DNA of 64,000 bases, from positions 1-64,000 of the forward strand of contig NZ_SNVW01000013.1 of NCBI RefSeq assembly GCF_004361695.1. The letters run 5' to 3'. Position numbers and translations under genes: made by a program. Origin of the DNA: Curtobacterium flaccumfaciens (lineage in GTDB: Bacteria; Actinomycetota; Actinomycetes; Actinomycetales; Microbacteriaceae). Positions 36,057 through 44,121 of the stretch are shown here, in pieces (within the stretch, counting starts at the first letter, position 1; every line of letters starts with the position of its first letter). The notes below the pieces were generated by a model. It ran no database searches. It was not told where the DNA came from and worked only from the letters and a program-made list of their open reading frames with translations.

Positions 36057-37634
36057 GTGCCCACCGATCCGGCCCACTGGTTCCTCGCCCGCGACGAGCG
36101 CGGCAACACCGCCACCGAGGTGCACTCCGGCGGCGGTGACCGACGCGCGTGGTCGGAGGGCAACCTCGTCCGTCCGCTCGTGCACGGCGCACCGTACTTC
36201 GAGCGGTTGCACGCCGAGCTGTCCGTCCTCGGCCCCGGCGACCGCGTGTGGTTCACCGACTGGCGCGGCGACGCCGACGAACGGCTGCTGCCGGACGGCC
36301 CCACCATCGGCGACCTGCTCGCCGACCGTGCACGCGCGGGCGTCGAGGTCCGCGGGCTGATCTGGCGTTCCCACGGTGAGCGGGTCTCGGCCTCGCTCAG
36401 CGCACGCTCCAACGAGATGCTCGGCCGCGAGATCAACGACGCCGGCGGCGAGGTCCTGCTCGACCAGCGCGTCCGCGTGTTCGGGTCGCACCACCAGAAG
36501 TTCTTCGTCATCCAGCACCACGACGACCCCGCCCGCGACGTCGCCTACGTCGGCGGGATCGACCTGTGCCACAGCCGCCGTGACGACGCCGCGCACGGGG
36601 GCGACCCGCAGCACGTGTCCATCGACTCCCGGTACGGCGAACGTCCCGCCTGGCACGACGCCTCGATGGAGCTGCGCGGCCCGGTCGTCGCCGACGTCCT
36701 CGCCGTCTTCGCCGAACGGTGGGACGACCCGCACCCGCTCGACCGGAGCCTGCCCTACCGGATGCTCCTGCAGTGGCTGACCCGGATGCCCCGCCACCCG
36801 GAGCCCCTGCCCGAGCGGACGCCCCCGCCGCCACCCGCCGGCGACCACGCCGTCCAGCTCCTCCGGACGTACGGGGTGAAGCGGCCGCCGTTCCCCTTCG
36901 CACCGCAGGGAGAACGGAGCATCGCCCGCGCCTACGCGAAGGCCTTCCGGACGGCGAAGTCGCTCATCTCGATCGAGGACCAGTACCTCTGGTCACGCGA
37001 GGTCGCCTCGGGCATCGCCGAGGCCCTCGAGCGCAACCCCGAGCTGCGGGTCATCGTGCTCGTCCCGCGGTACCCGAACTCCGACGGCGTGCTGAGCGGT
37101 CCCCCGAGCCGGCTGGGCCAGATCGACGCCCTCCAGACGCTCCACCGGACCGCTCCGGACCGGGTCGGCGTCTTCGACCTCGAGCACGAGTCCGGCCGGC
37201 CGATCTACATCCACGCCAAGGTGTGCATCGTCGACGACGAGTGGTTCACGATCGGGTCGGACAACTTCAACCGGCGCTCGTGGACCTCGGACAGCGAGCT
37301 CACCTGCGCCGTGGTCGACTCGGGTGCGGGCGACGGATCGCTCGCGCGGGACCTGCGGCGGGAGCTGTGGGCGGAGCACCTCGCGACCACGCCGGACGAC
37401 CCGCGGCTGGACGGCTCCGGCGCCGAGCTCCTCGCGCTGTGGCGGTCGCACGCTCGGGCGCTCGACCACTGGCACGAGGACGGCGAGCCCGGGCCACGGC
37501 CGCCCGGTCGCGTCCGGCAGCACCACCCGGAGCCCGTGTCGGCGCTGCAGCGGTTGTGGGCGGCGCCGGCGGCGAAGCTCGCGGTCGATCCCGACGGGCG
37601 GCCCCGCCGGTTGCGGGGCTCGGCCCGGTTCTGA
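36057..37634 (+). CDS. Phospholipase D-like protein, two HKD motifs
   Basis: A 525-residue cytoplasmic protein of the PLD superfamily. The first catalytic motif is SHHQKFFVIQHH followed by GGIDLCHSRRDD (about residues 150-190). The second is YIHAKVCIVDDEWFTIGSDN then NRRSWTSDSE (about 385-415). Both His-Lys-Asp sets are intact, so it should be active. No signal peptide. The family hydrolyses or transfers phosphatidyl groups (cardiolipin synthase, phospholipase D). The start is a GTG with leaderless geometry. It is divergent from an EmrB/QacA exporter, and its stop lies within a half palindrome. Confidence 0.85.
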   Translation: MPTDPAHWFLARDERGNTATEVHSGGGDRRAWSEGNLVRPLVHGAPYFERLHAELSVLGPGDRVWFTDWRGDADERLLPDGPTIGDLLADRARAGVEVRGLIWRSHGERVSASLSARSNEMLGREINDAGGEVLLDQRVRVFGSHHQKFFVIQHHDDPARDVAYVGGIDLCHSRRDDAAHGGDPQHVSIDSRYGERPAWHDASMELRGPVVADVLAVFAERWDDPHPLDRSLPYRMLLQWLTRMPRHPEPLPERTPPPPPAGDHAVQLLRTYGVKRPPFPFAPQGERSIARAYAKAFRTAKSLISIEDQYLWSREVASGIAEALERNPELRVIVLVPRYPNSDGVLSGPPSRLGQIDALQTLHRTAPDRVGVFDLEHESGRPIYIHAKVCIVDDEWFTIGSDNFNRRSWTSDSELTCAVVDSGAGDGSLARDLRRELWAEHLATTPDDPRLDGSGAELLALWRSHARALDHWHEDGEPGPRPPGRVRQHHPEPVSALQRLWAAPAAKLAVDPDGRPRRLRGSARF

Positions 37635-37654
37635 CTGGAGGCGCGGTGCCGCGG
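37633..37654. repeat. Half copy of interspersed palindrome
   Basis: GACTGGAGGCGCGGTGCC matches the left arm exactly; the right arm is absent. The PLD-like stop codon (TGA, 37632-37634) is partly formed by the repeat. Confidence 0.75.
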
Positions 37655-37755
37655 GGCTGTTCCCATCGCCTGTGCGATACGTAGCGGAGCCTGCGCCGTC
37701 GATGCCACCGTGGTCGGTGATCCGTTGAACGCCGACGCACAGGAGCACTCGCGAC

Positions 37756-38148
37756 ATGTCCCGCCTCGAACGAACACCGTACGCACCGCGGACCCGCGGC
37801 GGCTCGCTCATCAGCTGCGTCGCATTCGCGGCGACGGCCGCGTCGGTGTCGCTTCCCCGGATCACGGACGCTCTGACACCGGTGATGGGCTTCGGCTATG
37901 TCCTCGCGGTGCTCACCACCGTGTCCGCCGCGCGGGCGGTCCGTCCCGGCACGGGATGGTTCCGTGCTGCCCTGCCACTCGGTGTGTCCACCGCCGCGTA
38001 CCTCGGCTCGGCCGTGATCGCCCTCGCCACCGTGGTGGTCAGCTGGTCGGTCGAGACGCCTGCATCCGGATGGGTCGCCGCAGCCGTGATCGTCGCCGGA
38101 GGCTGCGTCATCGCGGCCGCGCCGCCTTCCCGGGCGGGCTCCCGCTGA
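37756..38148 (+). CDS. Small hydrophobic membrane protein
   Basis: A 130-residue protein with about four hydrophobic segments (near 22-36, 42-60, 72-95 and 105-122). No family recognised. The ATG follows an AGGAG ten bases upstream. The gene stands alone between a half palindrome and a full palindrome, so it is probably a single transcription unit. Confidence 0.65.
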   Translation: MSRLERTPYAPRTRGGSLISCVAFAATAASVSLPRITDALTPVMGFGYVLAVLTTVSAARAVRPGTGWFRAALPLGVSTAAYLGSAVIALATVVVSWSVETPASGWVAAAVIVAGGCVIAAAPPSRAGSR

Positions 38149-38178
38149 TCGGGTCGCGCAAGCGCGGCTCGGCCCGCT

Positions 38179-38226
38179 GACTGCCTGGAGGCGCGGTGCA
38201 AGCTGGCGCCGCGCCTCCAGGCAGTC
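38179..38226. terminator. Complete interspersed palindrome
   Basis: GACTGCCTGGAGGCGCGG... pairs with ...CCGCGCCTCCAGGCAGTC: 24-base arms with two mismatches near the centre. It lies after the small membrane protein gene and is a probable terminator. Confidence 0.85.
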
Positions 38227-38252
38227 GTCGACGGGCGTCAACCGCCGTCGCC

Positions 38253-38258
38253 TACGGT
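38253..38258 (+). promoter_or_regulatory. -10 element of a leaderless promoter
   Basis: TACGGT, 6-base spacer, then GTG at 38265. Confidence 0.45.
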
Positions 38259-38264
38259 GGACGT

Positions 38265-38693
38265 GTGGGGGCACGCGAGGACTGGTGGGACGATCCAGGC
38301 GACGACCTGGACCTCGGCCGACGGCGAACCGCGCCGGACCGGCCGCGTCCATCGCCCGGTCTGGCCGACTTCGTCGCCTCGGTCCTGCTCCTGGGAGGGG
38401 CGGTCCTGGCCAGTCCCGCCGCCTGGTTCGCCGTCGTGATCGGGCAGCTGGCGTTCACGGCGTGCGCGGACTCGTCGGCGCAGTGTGACGTCGACGGCGG
38501 CGAGGCCGTACGGAACTGGCACCTCGTCGGCACCCTCGTGGTGCTGGTGGGCGGGATCGGCGGGACGGTCGCTCGGCGCTCCCGAGGGCGGACGGGGTGG
38601 CCGGTCGCACTGGCGACGCTGCTCGGCGTGGTCGTCGTGTTCGTCGTCGCCGTGGTCGCGATCCAGGTGCTGACCGGCGGCCGCGCGGACTGA
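38265..38693 (+). CDS. Small membrane protein, three TM segments
   Basis: A 142-residue protein. The acidic/basic N-terminus (REDWWDDPGDDLDLGRRR) is followed by hydrophobic segments near 37-58, 82-100 and 113-135. Two Cys in TACADSSAQCDVDGGE lie in the first outer loop and could form a disulfide. No family recognised. Leaderless start at GTG 38265. Confidence 0.65.
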   Translation: MGAREDWWDDPGDDLDLGRRRTAPDRPRPSPGLADFVASVLLLGGAVLASPAAWFAVVIGQLAFTACADSSAQCDVDGGEAVRNWHLVGTLVVLVGGIGGTVARRSRGRTGWPVALATLLGVVVVFVVAVVAIQVLTGGRAD

Positions 38694-38778
38694 ACGGACC
38701 CGACGGCGATGTCGGCGTCGGAGCCGGGTCAGAACCGATGTCATCCGCGCGGTGGACGATGCACGACGCACTCGGCCC

Positions 38779-38784
38779 TACCGT
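38779..38784 (+). promoter_or_regulatory. Candidate -10 for the PLDc_N-type gene
   Basis: TACCGT lies about 35 bases before the GGGGAG ribosome site and ATG at 38821. Confidence 0.4.
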
Positions 38785-38820
38785 GGGGACGGCGCTTCGG
38801 CGCGACGAGGGGAGAACGAC

Positions 38821-39054
38821 ATGCTCGGCAATCTGGGCGGCGCACACGTGCTGGTGCTCTTGGTGTTCCTGGCGCTCGAGGTACTGGCGCTGGTGCAGGT
38901 CTGGCGCGACCGACGCCGCAGCGACCTCGTCAAGGTCATCTGGACGGTCGTCATCATCGCGCTCCCCGGGATCGGGCTGCTGGGGTGGGCGGTGAACTGG
39001 CTGCTCGGACGCGCCGCCGACCGCCTGAACCGCTCGGGTGGCCCCGCCGCCTAG
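38821..39054 (+). CDS. PLDc_N domain membrane protein
   Basis: A 77-residue protein with two hydrophobic segments (about 10-27 and 40-60) and VLALVQVWRDRRRSDLVKVIW between them, the pattern of the phospholipase D N-terminal membrane domain (PLDc_N). Such short stand-alone versions are common in actinobacteria, function unknown. The ATG has GGGGAG six bases upstream. The PLD-like gene at 36057 lacks this domain, so the two could be partners, but they are not in one operon. Confidence 0.72.
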   Translation: MLGNLGGAHVLVLLVFLALEVLALVQVWRDRRRSDLVKVIWTVVIIALPGIGLLGWAVNWLLGRAADRLNRSGGPAA

Positions 39055-39095
39055 TGCGAACACCCGGTCGCAGCACATCCGGAGCGGCGATCTCG

Positions 39096-39101
39096 TAGGA
39101 T
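39096..39101 (+). promoter_or_regulatory. -10 element of a leaderless promoter
   Basis: TAGGAT, 5-base spacer, then GTG at 39107. Confidence 0.5.
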
Positions 39102-39106
39102 TCCGT

Positions 39107-40573
39107 GTGATCTCCGAGCACCCCGAGCCCAGCGGCATCCTCCCCGAGGACCTCGACGCAACCCTCCGGGTCCTCGAGCAGATGCAGTCGATCGACGAGT
39201 CGCACCCGGACTTCGTCCGCGTCCGGCAGGCCACGGCGAAGATGTTCAAGGCCGTGAAGCGGGCCCACCGACTCGAGAAGCGAGCGGTCATCGCCGCCGC
39301 CGACCGCCAGGTCATCGCCGCCACCGCCACCGGGGCAGCCGACCGGATCGACGACGAGACCCGCGGTGTCCCGATCAGCAGTTCGAGTGCGACGTCCACC
39401 GCCGGCACCCTGCTGAAGGCGCGGCCGTGCTACATGTGCAAGCAGCAGTACACGGTGGTCGATGCCTTCTACCACCAGCTGTGCCCCTCGTGCGCTGCGC
39501 TGAGCCACGCGAAGCGCGATGCCCGCACCGACCTGACGGGCAAGCGGGCCCTGCTCACAGGCGGGCGCGCGAAGATCGGCATGTACATCGCGCTCCGACT
39601 GCTGCGGGACGGCGCGCACACCACCATCACCACGCGCTTCCCGCGCGACGCGGTGCGGCGGTTCGCGAGCCTGCCCGACTCCGCGGAGTGGATGTCCCGC
39701 CTCAAGGTGGTGGGCATCGACCTGCGCGACCCGGCTCAGGTCATCGGCCTGGCGGACGACGTCGTCGCGTCCGGTCCGCTCGACATCCTGATCAACAACG
39801 CCACGCAGACCGTTCGCCGGTCACCGGGGGCGTACCAGCCCCTCGTCGACGCCGAGCTCGCACCGCTGCCGGACGGACCGCTGCCGGAGCTGGTGACCTT
39901 CGGCCACACGAACGACCGGCACCCGCTGGCGCTCGCACGATCCGTCACGGCGCACCCCATCCTGGCGGCCGCGGCTGCCCGGGCGGACGAACTCACCGAG
40001 CAGGCGATGGCCCCGGGCTCGAGTTCGCTCGAACGCCTCGCGACGGGGACCGCGATCGATGCCGGCGGGCTCGTCCCCGATCTGCACGACGTGAACTCGT
40101 GGACGCAGCGCGTGGACGAGGTCGATCCCCTGGAGATGCTCGAGGTCCAGCTGGCCAACACGACCGCGCCGTTCGTCCTGATCTCCCGGCTCCGCCCCGC
40201 GATGGCCGCGAGCGGAGCCCGACGCACCTACGTGGTGAACGTCAGCGCAATGGAAGGAGTGTTCGGCCGCGCCTACAAGGGCCCTGGCCACCCGCACACG
40301 AACATGGCGAAGGCCGCGGTGAACATGCTCACCCGCACCAGCGCGCAGGAGATGTTCGACACCGACCGGATCATGATGACGAGCGTCGACACCGGCTGGA
40401 TCACCGACGAACGGCCGCACCCGACGAAGGTGCGACTCGCCGAGGAGGGCTTCCACGCCCCGCTCGACCTCGTCGACGGCGCCGCCCGCGTGTACGACCC
40501 GATCGTGCGGGGCGAAGCGGGCGAGGACCTGTTCGGCGTCTTCCTGAAGGACTACGCGCCCGGCACCTGGTGA
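39107..40573 (+). CDS. SDR-family oxidoreductase with N-terminal Cys4 motif
   Basis: A 488-residue short-chain dehydrogenase with a large N-terminal addition. Residues 1-100 are helical and charged. A zinc-knuckle-like CYMCKQQYTVVDAFYHQLCP region follows, giving two CxxC pairs (CYMC and CPSC). The Rossmann motif is TGGRAKIGMYIALRLL (glycines spaced as in SDR), then INNATQTV and a late HTNMAKAA replacing the usual YxxxK block. It also carries a ~70-residue insertion before the catalytic part. Downstream, after about 180 bases with its own promoter, lie a DUF6421-like gene and another SDR. Substrate unknown. Confidence 0.78.
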   Translation: MISEHPEPSGILPEDLDATLRVLEQMQSIDESHPDFVRVRQATAKMFKAVKRAHRLEKRAVIAAADRQVIAATATGAADRIDDETRGVPISSSSATSTAGTLLKARPCYMCKQQYTVVDAFYHQLCPSCAALSHAKRDARTDLTGKRALLTGGRAKIGMYIALRLLRDGAHTTITTRFPRDAVRRFASLPDSAEWMSRLKVVGIDLRDPAQVIGLADDVVASGPLDILINNATQTVRRSPGAYQPLVDAELAPLPDGPLPELVTFGHTNDRHPLALARSVTAHPILAAAAARADELTEQAMAPGSSSLERLATGTAIDAGGLVPDLHDVNSWTQRVDEVDPLEMLEVQLANTTAPFVLISRLRPAMAASGARRTYVVNVSAMEGVFGRAYKGPGHPHTNMAKAAVNMLTRTSAQEMFDTDRIMMTSVDTGWITDERPHPTKVRLAEEGFHAPLDLVDGAARVYDPIVRGEAGEDLFGVFLKDYAPGTW

Positions 40574-40689
40574 CCACGCGACCCACCGTCCGGCGAAACC
40601 GTGCGCGGAGGGTCCGAGATCGGGCGCGACGCCCCGGAACGCGCACGATTCCGCCGGAGATGGGCAACATTCCGGCCGCCGCTTTTCCC

Positions 40690-40695
40690 TAGGCT
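40690..40695 (+). promoter_or_regulatory. -10 element of the DUF6421-like gene
   Basis: TAGGCT about 58 bases before the ATG at 40754. Unlike its neighbours, this transcript would carry a leader of about 50 bases with a GGGAGG ribosome site. Confidence 0.5.
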
Positions 40696-40753
40696 CGACG
40701 CAAGCACGATCCCGCCGCACCGCCGCGGCCGACCCGATGACGGGAGGTTCGAC

Positions 40754-42271
40754 ATGTCGCAGTTCGTCCAGGGGTTCACACAGGACGCCATCGTCGGAGA
40801 ACCCGAGGTCGTCGAGGACCGCCTGCCCGTCCGCACGGTCGCCACCCACCCGGCGTGGCTGCGACTGAAGGCCGCCGTCGTGTCGTTCCGTGCGCTGCAG
40901 ACGGCCGACGGCTCGGTACCCGACCCGTCCGATCACGGGGCGGCTTCCGAGGACCTGGCCACGATCCTCCAGGCCGTCGCCGAACTGGCACCGTTCTTCC
41001 CGCACGATGCGGCGTACCTGGCTGCCCTGCAGCGCGACTTCGCGCGGTGGGGAGCAGACGGGTTCGGCGTCCCCGACTTCCTCGACTCCCTGAACGCGTT
41101 CCAGCCCCAGCAGCATCGGGTCGACGGACTCGGCCACCTCGTCGTGTTCCCCATGTACACGCAGAACGGCAGTTCCTCGCGCCTCGTCGAGGCCCTGCTG
41201 GTCGAGGTGATCTGGCCGGAGTTCATCGCGGAGCTCGAGGCGGGCGACTACGGCAACGCGCTCTTCGTCGCGCTGCGGTTCGTCGACTTCACTCCCGGCT
41301 ACGACACGAACTCGGCGGTGCTGTTCCCCGAGACGGTCGCGATGCGGGAGATCCCGACCTTCACGTGGGGCGCGATCTTCCAGGACCGCGAGGCCGCCCG
41401 CTACCGCAGGGTCGTCCGCGCCGCCGCGGAGATCACCAAGTTGGAACTGCCGGCCGACGCGGCCGCGATGCTCGACGACCAGCAGCTCACCGAGCGGGTC
41501 TTCGTGATGTGGGACATCATCCACGACCGCTCGCACATGCGCGGCGACCTGCCGTTCGACCCTTTCATGATCAAGCAGCGGATGCCGTTCTTCCTCTACT
41601 CGCTCGAGGAACTGCGGTGCGACCTGACCGCCTTCCGCGAATCGGTCCGGCTCGACCGTTCGCTCCGGGGACGCCCCGACGACGAGCTGTCCGACGCGGA
41701 GCGCGCGATCCGCGACCATGCACGCCTGGTGCAGTACGCGGTCGTCTTCGACCGCATCTTCCGGTTCGCGATCACCGGCACCCGGGTCCGGAACTACGAC
41801 GGGCTCGGCGGGCAGCTGCTGTTCGCGTGGATGCACCAGCACCACGTCCTGCACTGGACGGACACGCAGCTCACCATCGACTGGGACGAGGTCCCCGACG
41901 TCATCATCGCCCTGAGCGACGAGATCAACGAGCTGTACCGGCGGTCGATCGACCGGCCGAAGGCAGCGCACTGGCTCGCCGCGTACGAGATGCTGACCCG
42001 CACGCTCACGCCGCACCCCGCCTCGGCCTGGGCGCGTGGGCTCCCCGACGAGACGCTCGCCGGGTTGCCGAAGGGCTACACGGACGCGGTGCTCGACGAC
42101 GAGTTCCCGCTGTCGATGTTCTACGAGGCGCTCAACAAGAAGATGGCGGCGGTCATCGCGTCGACGGCCGGGATCACGGGGGCGTCGTCTGCCGCGTCCG
42201 CTTCTGCCGCTCCTGGTTCCGCCGTTTCTGCTTCCGCGGCTTCTGCTGTCGTCGCGGGGTCGGCCGCGTGA
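40754..42271 (+). CDS. DUF6421-like protein of unknown function
   Basis: A 505-residue soluble protein I can place only tentatively in DUF6421. No catalytic motif is certain, but His-rich blocks stand out: WDIIHDRSHMRGD and FAWMHQHHVLHWTD, which could bind metal. The last ~35 residues are a low-complexity Ala/Ser tail (SSAASASAAPGSAVSASAAS). GGGAGG precedes the ATG. The stop overlaps the following SDR gene (GTGA), so it works together with that dehydrogenase. Confidence 0.7.
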   Translation: MSQFVQGFTQDAIVGEPEVVEDRLPVRTVATHPAWLRLKAAVVSFRALQTADGSVPDPSDHGAASEDLATILQAVAELAPFFPHDAAYLAALQRDFARWGADGFGVPDFLDSLNAFQPQQHRVDGLGHLVVFPMYTQNGSSSRLVEALLVEVIWPEFIAELEAGDYGNALFVALRFVDFTPGYDTNSAVLFPETVAMREIPTFTWGAIFQDREAARYRRVVRAAAEITKLELPADAAAMLDDQQLTERVFVMWDIIHDRSHMRGDLPFDPFMIKQRMPFFLYSLEELRCDLTAFRESVRLDRSLRGRPDDELSDAERAIRDHARLVQYAVVFDRIFRFAITGTRVRNYDGLGGQLLFAWMHQHHVLHWTDTQLTIDWDEVPDVIIALSDEINELYRRSIDRPKAAHWLAAYEMLTRTLTPHPASAWARGLPDETLAGLPKGYTDAVLDDEFPLSMFYEALNKKMAAVIASTAGITGASSAASASAAPGSAVSASAASAVVAGSAA

Positions 42272-42939
42272 GCGGCGGTTCGCTGGCCGGCCGCCTGGTG
42301 CTGATCGCGGGAGCGACCAGCGCGAGCGGCGCGGCGGTCGCGCGGGCACTCACCGCCGCCGGTGCGGCCGTCGTCGCGGTCGGCACCAGACCCGACGCCC
42401 TGGAGGCACTCCGCGCCTCCGTCCCGGGTGTCACCACCCACACGTGCGACCTCTCGGACCTCGGTGCGGTCACCGCACTGGCCTCCGCCGTCCACGACTC
42501 CTCCGGACGCATCGACGGTCTGGTCCACCTCGTCGGGGGCTGGCGCGGTGGCGGTGGCCTGGCCGGCCAGTCGGACGAGGACTGGGACTTCTTCGACCGG
42601 GCGTTCCGCACCCTGCGGAACACGACCCGCGTGTTCTACGACGACCTCGTGGCGTCCTCGGCCGGGCGTCTCGCGTTCGTCTCCTCCACCGCGGTCGACT
42701 CCCCCACCGCCGGCGCCGCGAACTACGCCGCCGCCAAGGCCGCGTCCGACGCCTGGGTCCGTGCCGTCGCGCAGGGCTTCCGGAAGGACGCGCCGGGTTC
42801 AGCCGCAGCCACCCTGTTCGTCGTGAACGCGTTGTCCGGGCTCGAGGACCGACTGGGCCACGAGGTCGTCGACCTCTGGTCCGCCCCGACCGCCGACGTG
42901 AACGGCGCCCGTCTCCCGCTTGCCCCCTCCCTAGGATGA
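42268..42939 (+). CDS. Short-chain dehydrogenase/reductase
   Basis: A 223-residue classical SDR: AGATSASGAAVARAL (glycine motif) at residues 12-26, HLVGGW in place of NNAG, and the catalytic Ser-Tyr-Lys in VSSTAVDSPTAGAANYAAAK. The GTG start overlaps the DUF6421-like stop. Its own 3' end contains the -10 element of the next gene. Substrate unknown. Confidence 0.85.
   Translation: MSGGSLAGRLVLIAGATSASGAAVARALTAAGAAVVAVGTRPDALEALRASVPGVTTHTCDLSDLGAVTALASAVHDSSGRIDGLVHLVGGWRGGGGLAGQSDEDWDFFDRAFRTLRNTTRVFYDDLVASSAGRLAFVSSTAVDSPTAGAANYAAAKAASDAWVRAVAQGFRKDAPGSAAATLFVVNALSGLEDRLGHEVVDLWSAPTADVNGARLPLAPSLG
42932..42937 (+). promoter_or_regulatory. -10 element of a leaderless promoter inside the SDR 3' end
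   Basis: TAGGAT overlaps the last SDR codon and the first base of its stop (TGA 42937-42939). A 6-base spacer leads to the GTG at 42944. Confidence 0.55.
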
Positions 42940-42943
42940 ATCA

Positions 42944-44017
42944 GTGACCCTTCGACTCCACGACCTGGACCTGCGGGGCTTCGCCTCCGACAACTACGCC
43001 GGCATCCACCCCGAGATCCTCGACGCGATCGCCGCGGCCAACGCCGGTCACCAGATCGCGTACGGCGAGGACGTCTACACGGCTCGGCTGCAGGAGGTCG
43101 TCACCTCGCACTTCGGGCCGCAGGCCCAGGCGTTCCCGGTGTTCAACGGCACCGGCGCGAACGTCGTCGGGCTGCAGTCGATGCTCCCGCGGTGGGGTGC
43201 CGTCGTGTGCACGTCGACCGCGCACATCCACACCGACGAAGCCGGAGCGCCCGAGCGCGTCGGCGGCATCAAGCTCCTCACCGTCGACGCCCCCGACGGC
43301 AAGCTCACCCCCGACCTGATCGATCGCGAGGCCTGGGGCTGGGGCGACGAGCACCGCGCGCAGCCGCTCGTGGTGTCGATCACCCAGACCACCGAACTCG
43401 GCACCGCGTACACGGTGGACGAGGTCCGGGCGATCGCCGACCACATCCACCCGCTCGGCATGAAGCTGCACATGGACGGTGCACGCATCTCCAACGCCGC
43501 GGCCACCCTCGGGGTCCCGCTGCGCTCGTTCACGACCGACGCCGGCGTCGACGTGCTGAGCTTCGGCGGGACGAAGAACGGCATGCTCTACGGCGAAGCG
43601 ATCGTCGTGCTCGACCCCTCGGCGTCCGAGGGGCTGCACTACCTCCGCAAGATGAACATGCAGCTCTCGTCGAAGATGCGGTTCGTGTCGGCGCAGCTCA
43701 TCGCCCTGCTCACCGACGACCTCTACCTCCGCTCCGCTTCGCACGCCAACGCCATGGCGCAGCGCCTCCGCGGTGCGCTCGAGGCGGGCATCGCCGACGG
43801 CACCATCCGCGGTGTCGGCTTCAGCCAGGAGACCCAGGCGAACGGGGTGTTCGCGACGCTGCCCGCCGGTGTGGCCGAGCGGCTGCGCAAGCACTTCCGG
43901 TTCTACGACTGGGATGCGAGCCGGAACGAGGTGCGGTGGATGTGCTCCTTCGACACGACGGAGCAGGACATCGACGACTTCGTGGGGGCGTTGCGGGCGG
44001 AGCTCGACGCCGCCTGA
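42944..44017 (+). CDS. Low-specificity threonine aldolase family (PLP)
   Basis: A 357-residue fold-type I PLP enzyme of the beta-eliminating lyase / threonine aldolase family. It interconverts threonine or allo-threonine with glycine and acetaldehyde. Blocks seen are FASDNYAGIHPEILDAI at the start, AYGEDVYTARL, FNGTGANVVGL, MDGARISNAAATLG, and the PLP lysine in LSFGGTKNGMLYGEA. The start is a GTG with leaderless geometry. It lies between an SDR and a convergent GH42 operon. Confidence 0.9.
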   Translation: MTLRLHDLDLRGFASDNYAGIHPEILDAIAAANAGHQIAYGEDVYTARLQEVVTSHFGPQAQAFPVFNGTGANVVGLQSMLPRWGAVVCTSTAHIHTDEAGAPERVGGIKLLTVDAPDGKLTPDLIDREAWGWGDEHRAQPLVVSITQTTELGTAYTVDEVRAIADHIHPLGMKLHMDGARISNAAATLGVPLRSFTTDAGVDVLSFGGTKNGMLYGEAIVVLDPSASEGLHYLRKMNMQLSSKMRFVSAQLIALLTDDLYLRSASHANAMAQRLRGALEAGIADGTIRGVGFSQETQANGVFATLPAGVAERLRKHFRFYDWDASRNEVRWMCSFDTTEQDIDDFVGALRAELDAA

Positions 44018-44058
44018 TCGAGGCGTCGGCAGGACCTCGATCTGAGCAGTGAGGACGC

Positions 44059-44086
44059 GAGCCGCGGTGCTCGTCCACCGCGACTC
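44059..44086. terminator. Hairpin between convergent threonine aldolase and GH42 genes
   Basis: GAGCCGCGGTG and CACCGCGACTC form 11-base arms with one mismatch and a 6-base loop; outer TGAGG/CCTCA can extend the stem. It should act in both directions. Confidence 0.65.
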
Positions 44087-44121
44087 ACGGCCTCAGCGCT
44101 CATAGCCCGTCGCCGACGACG

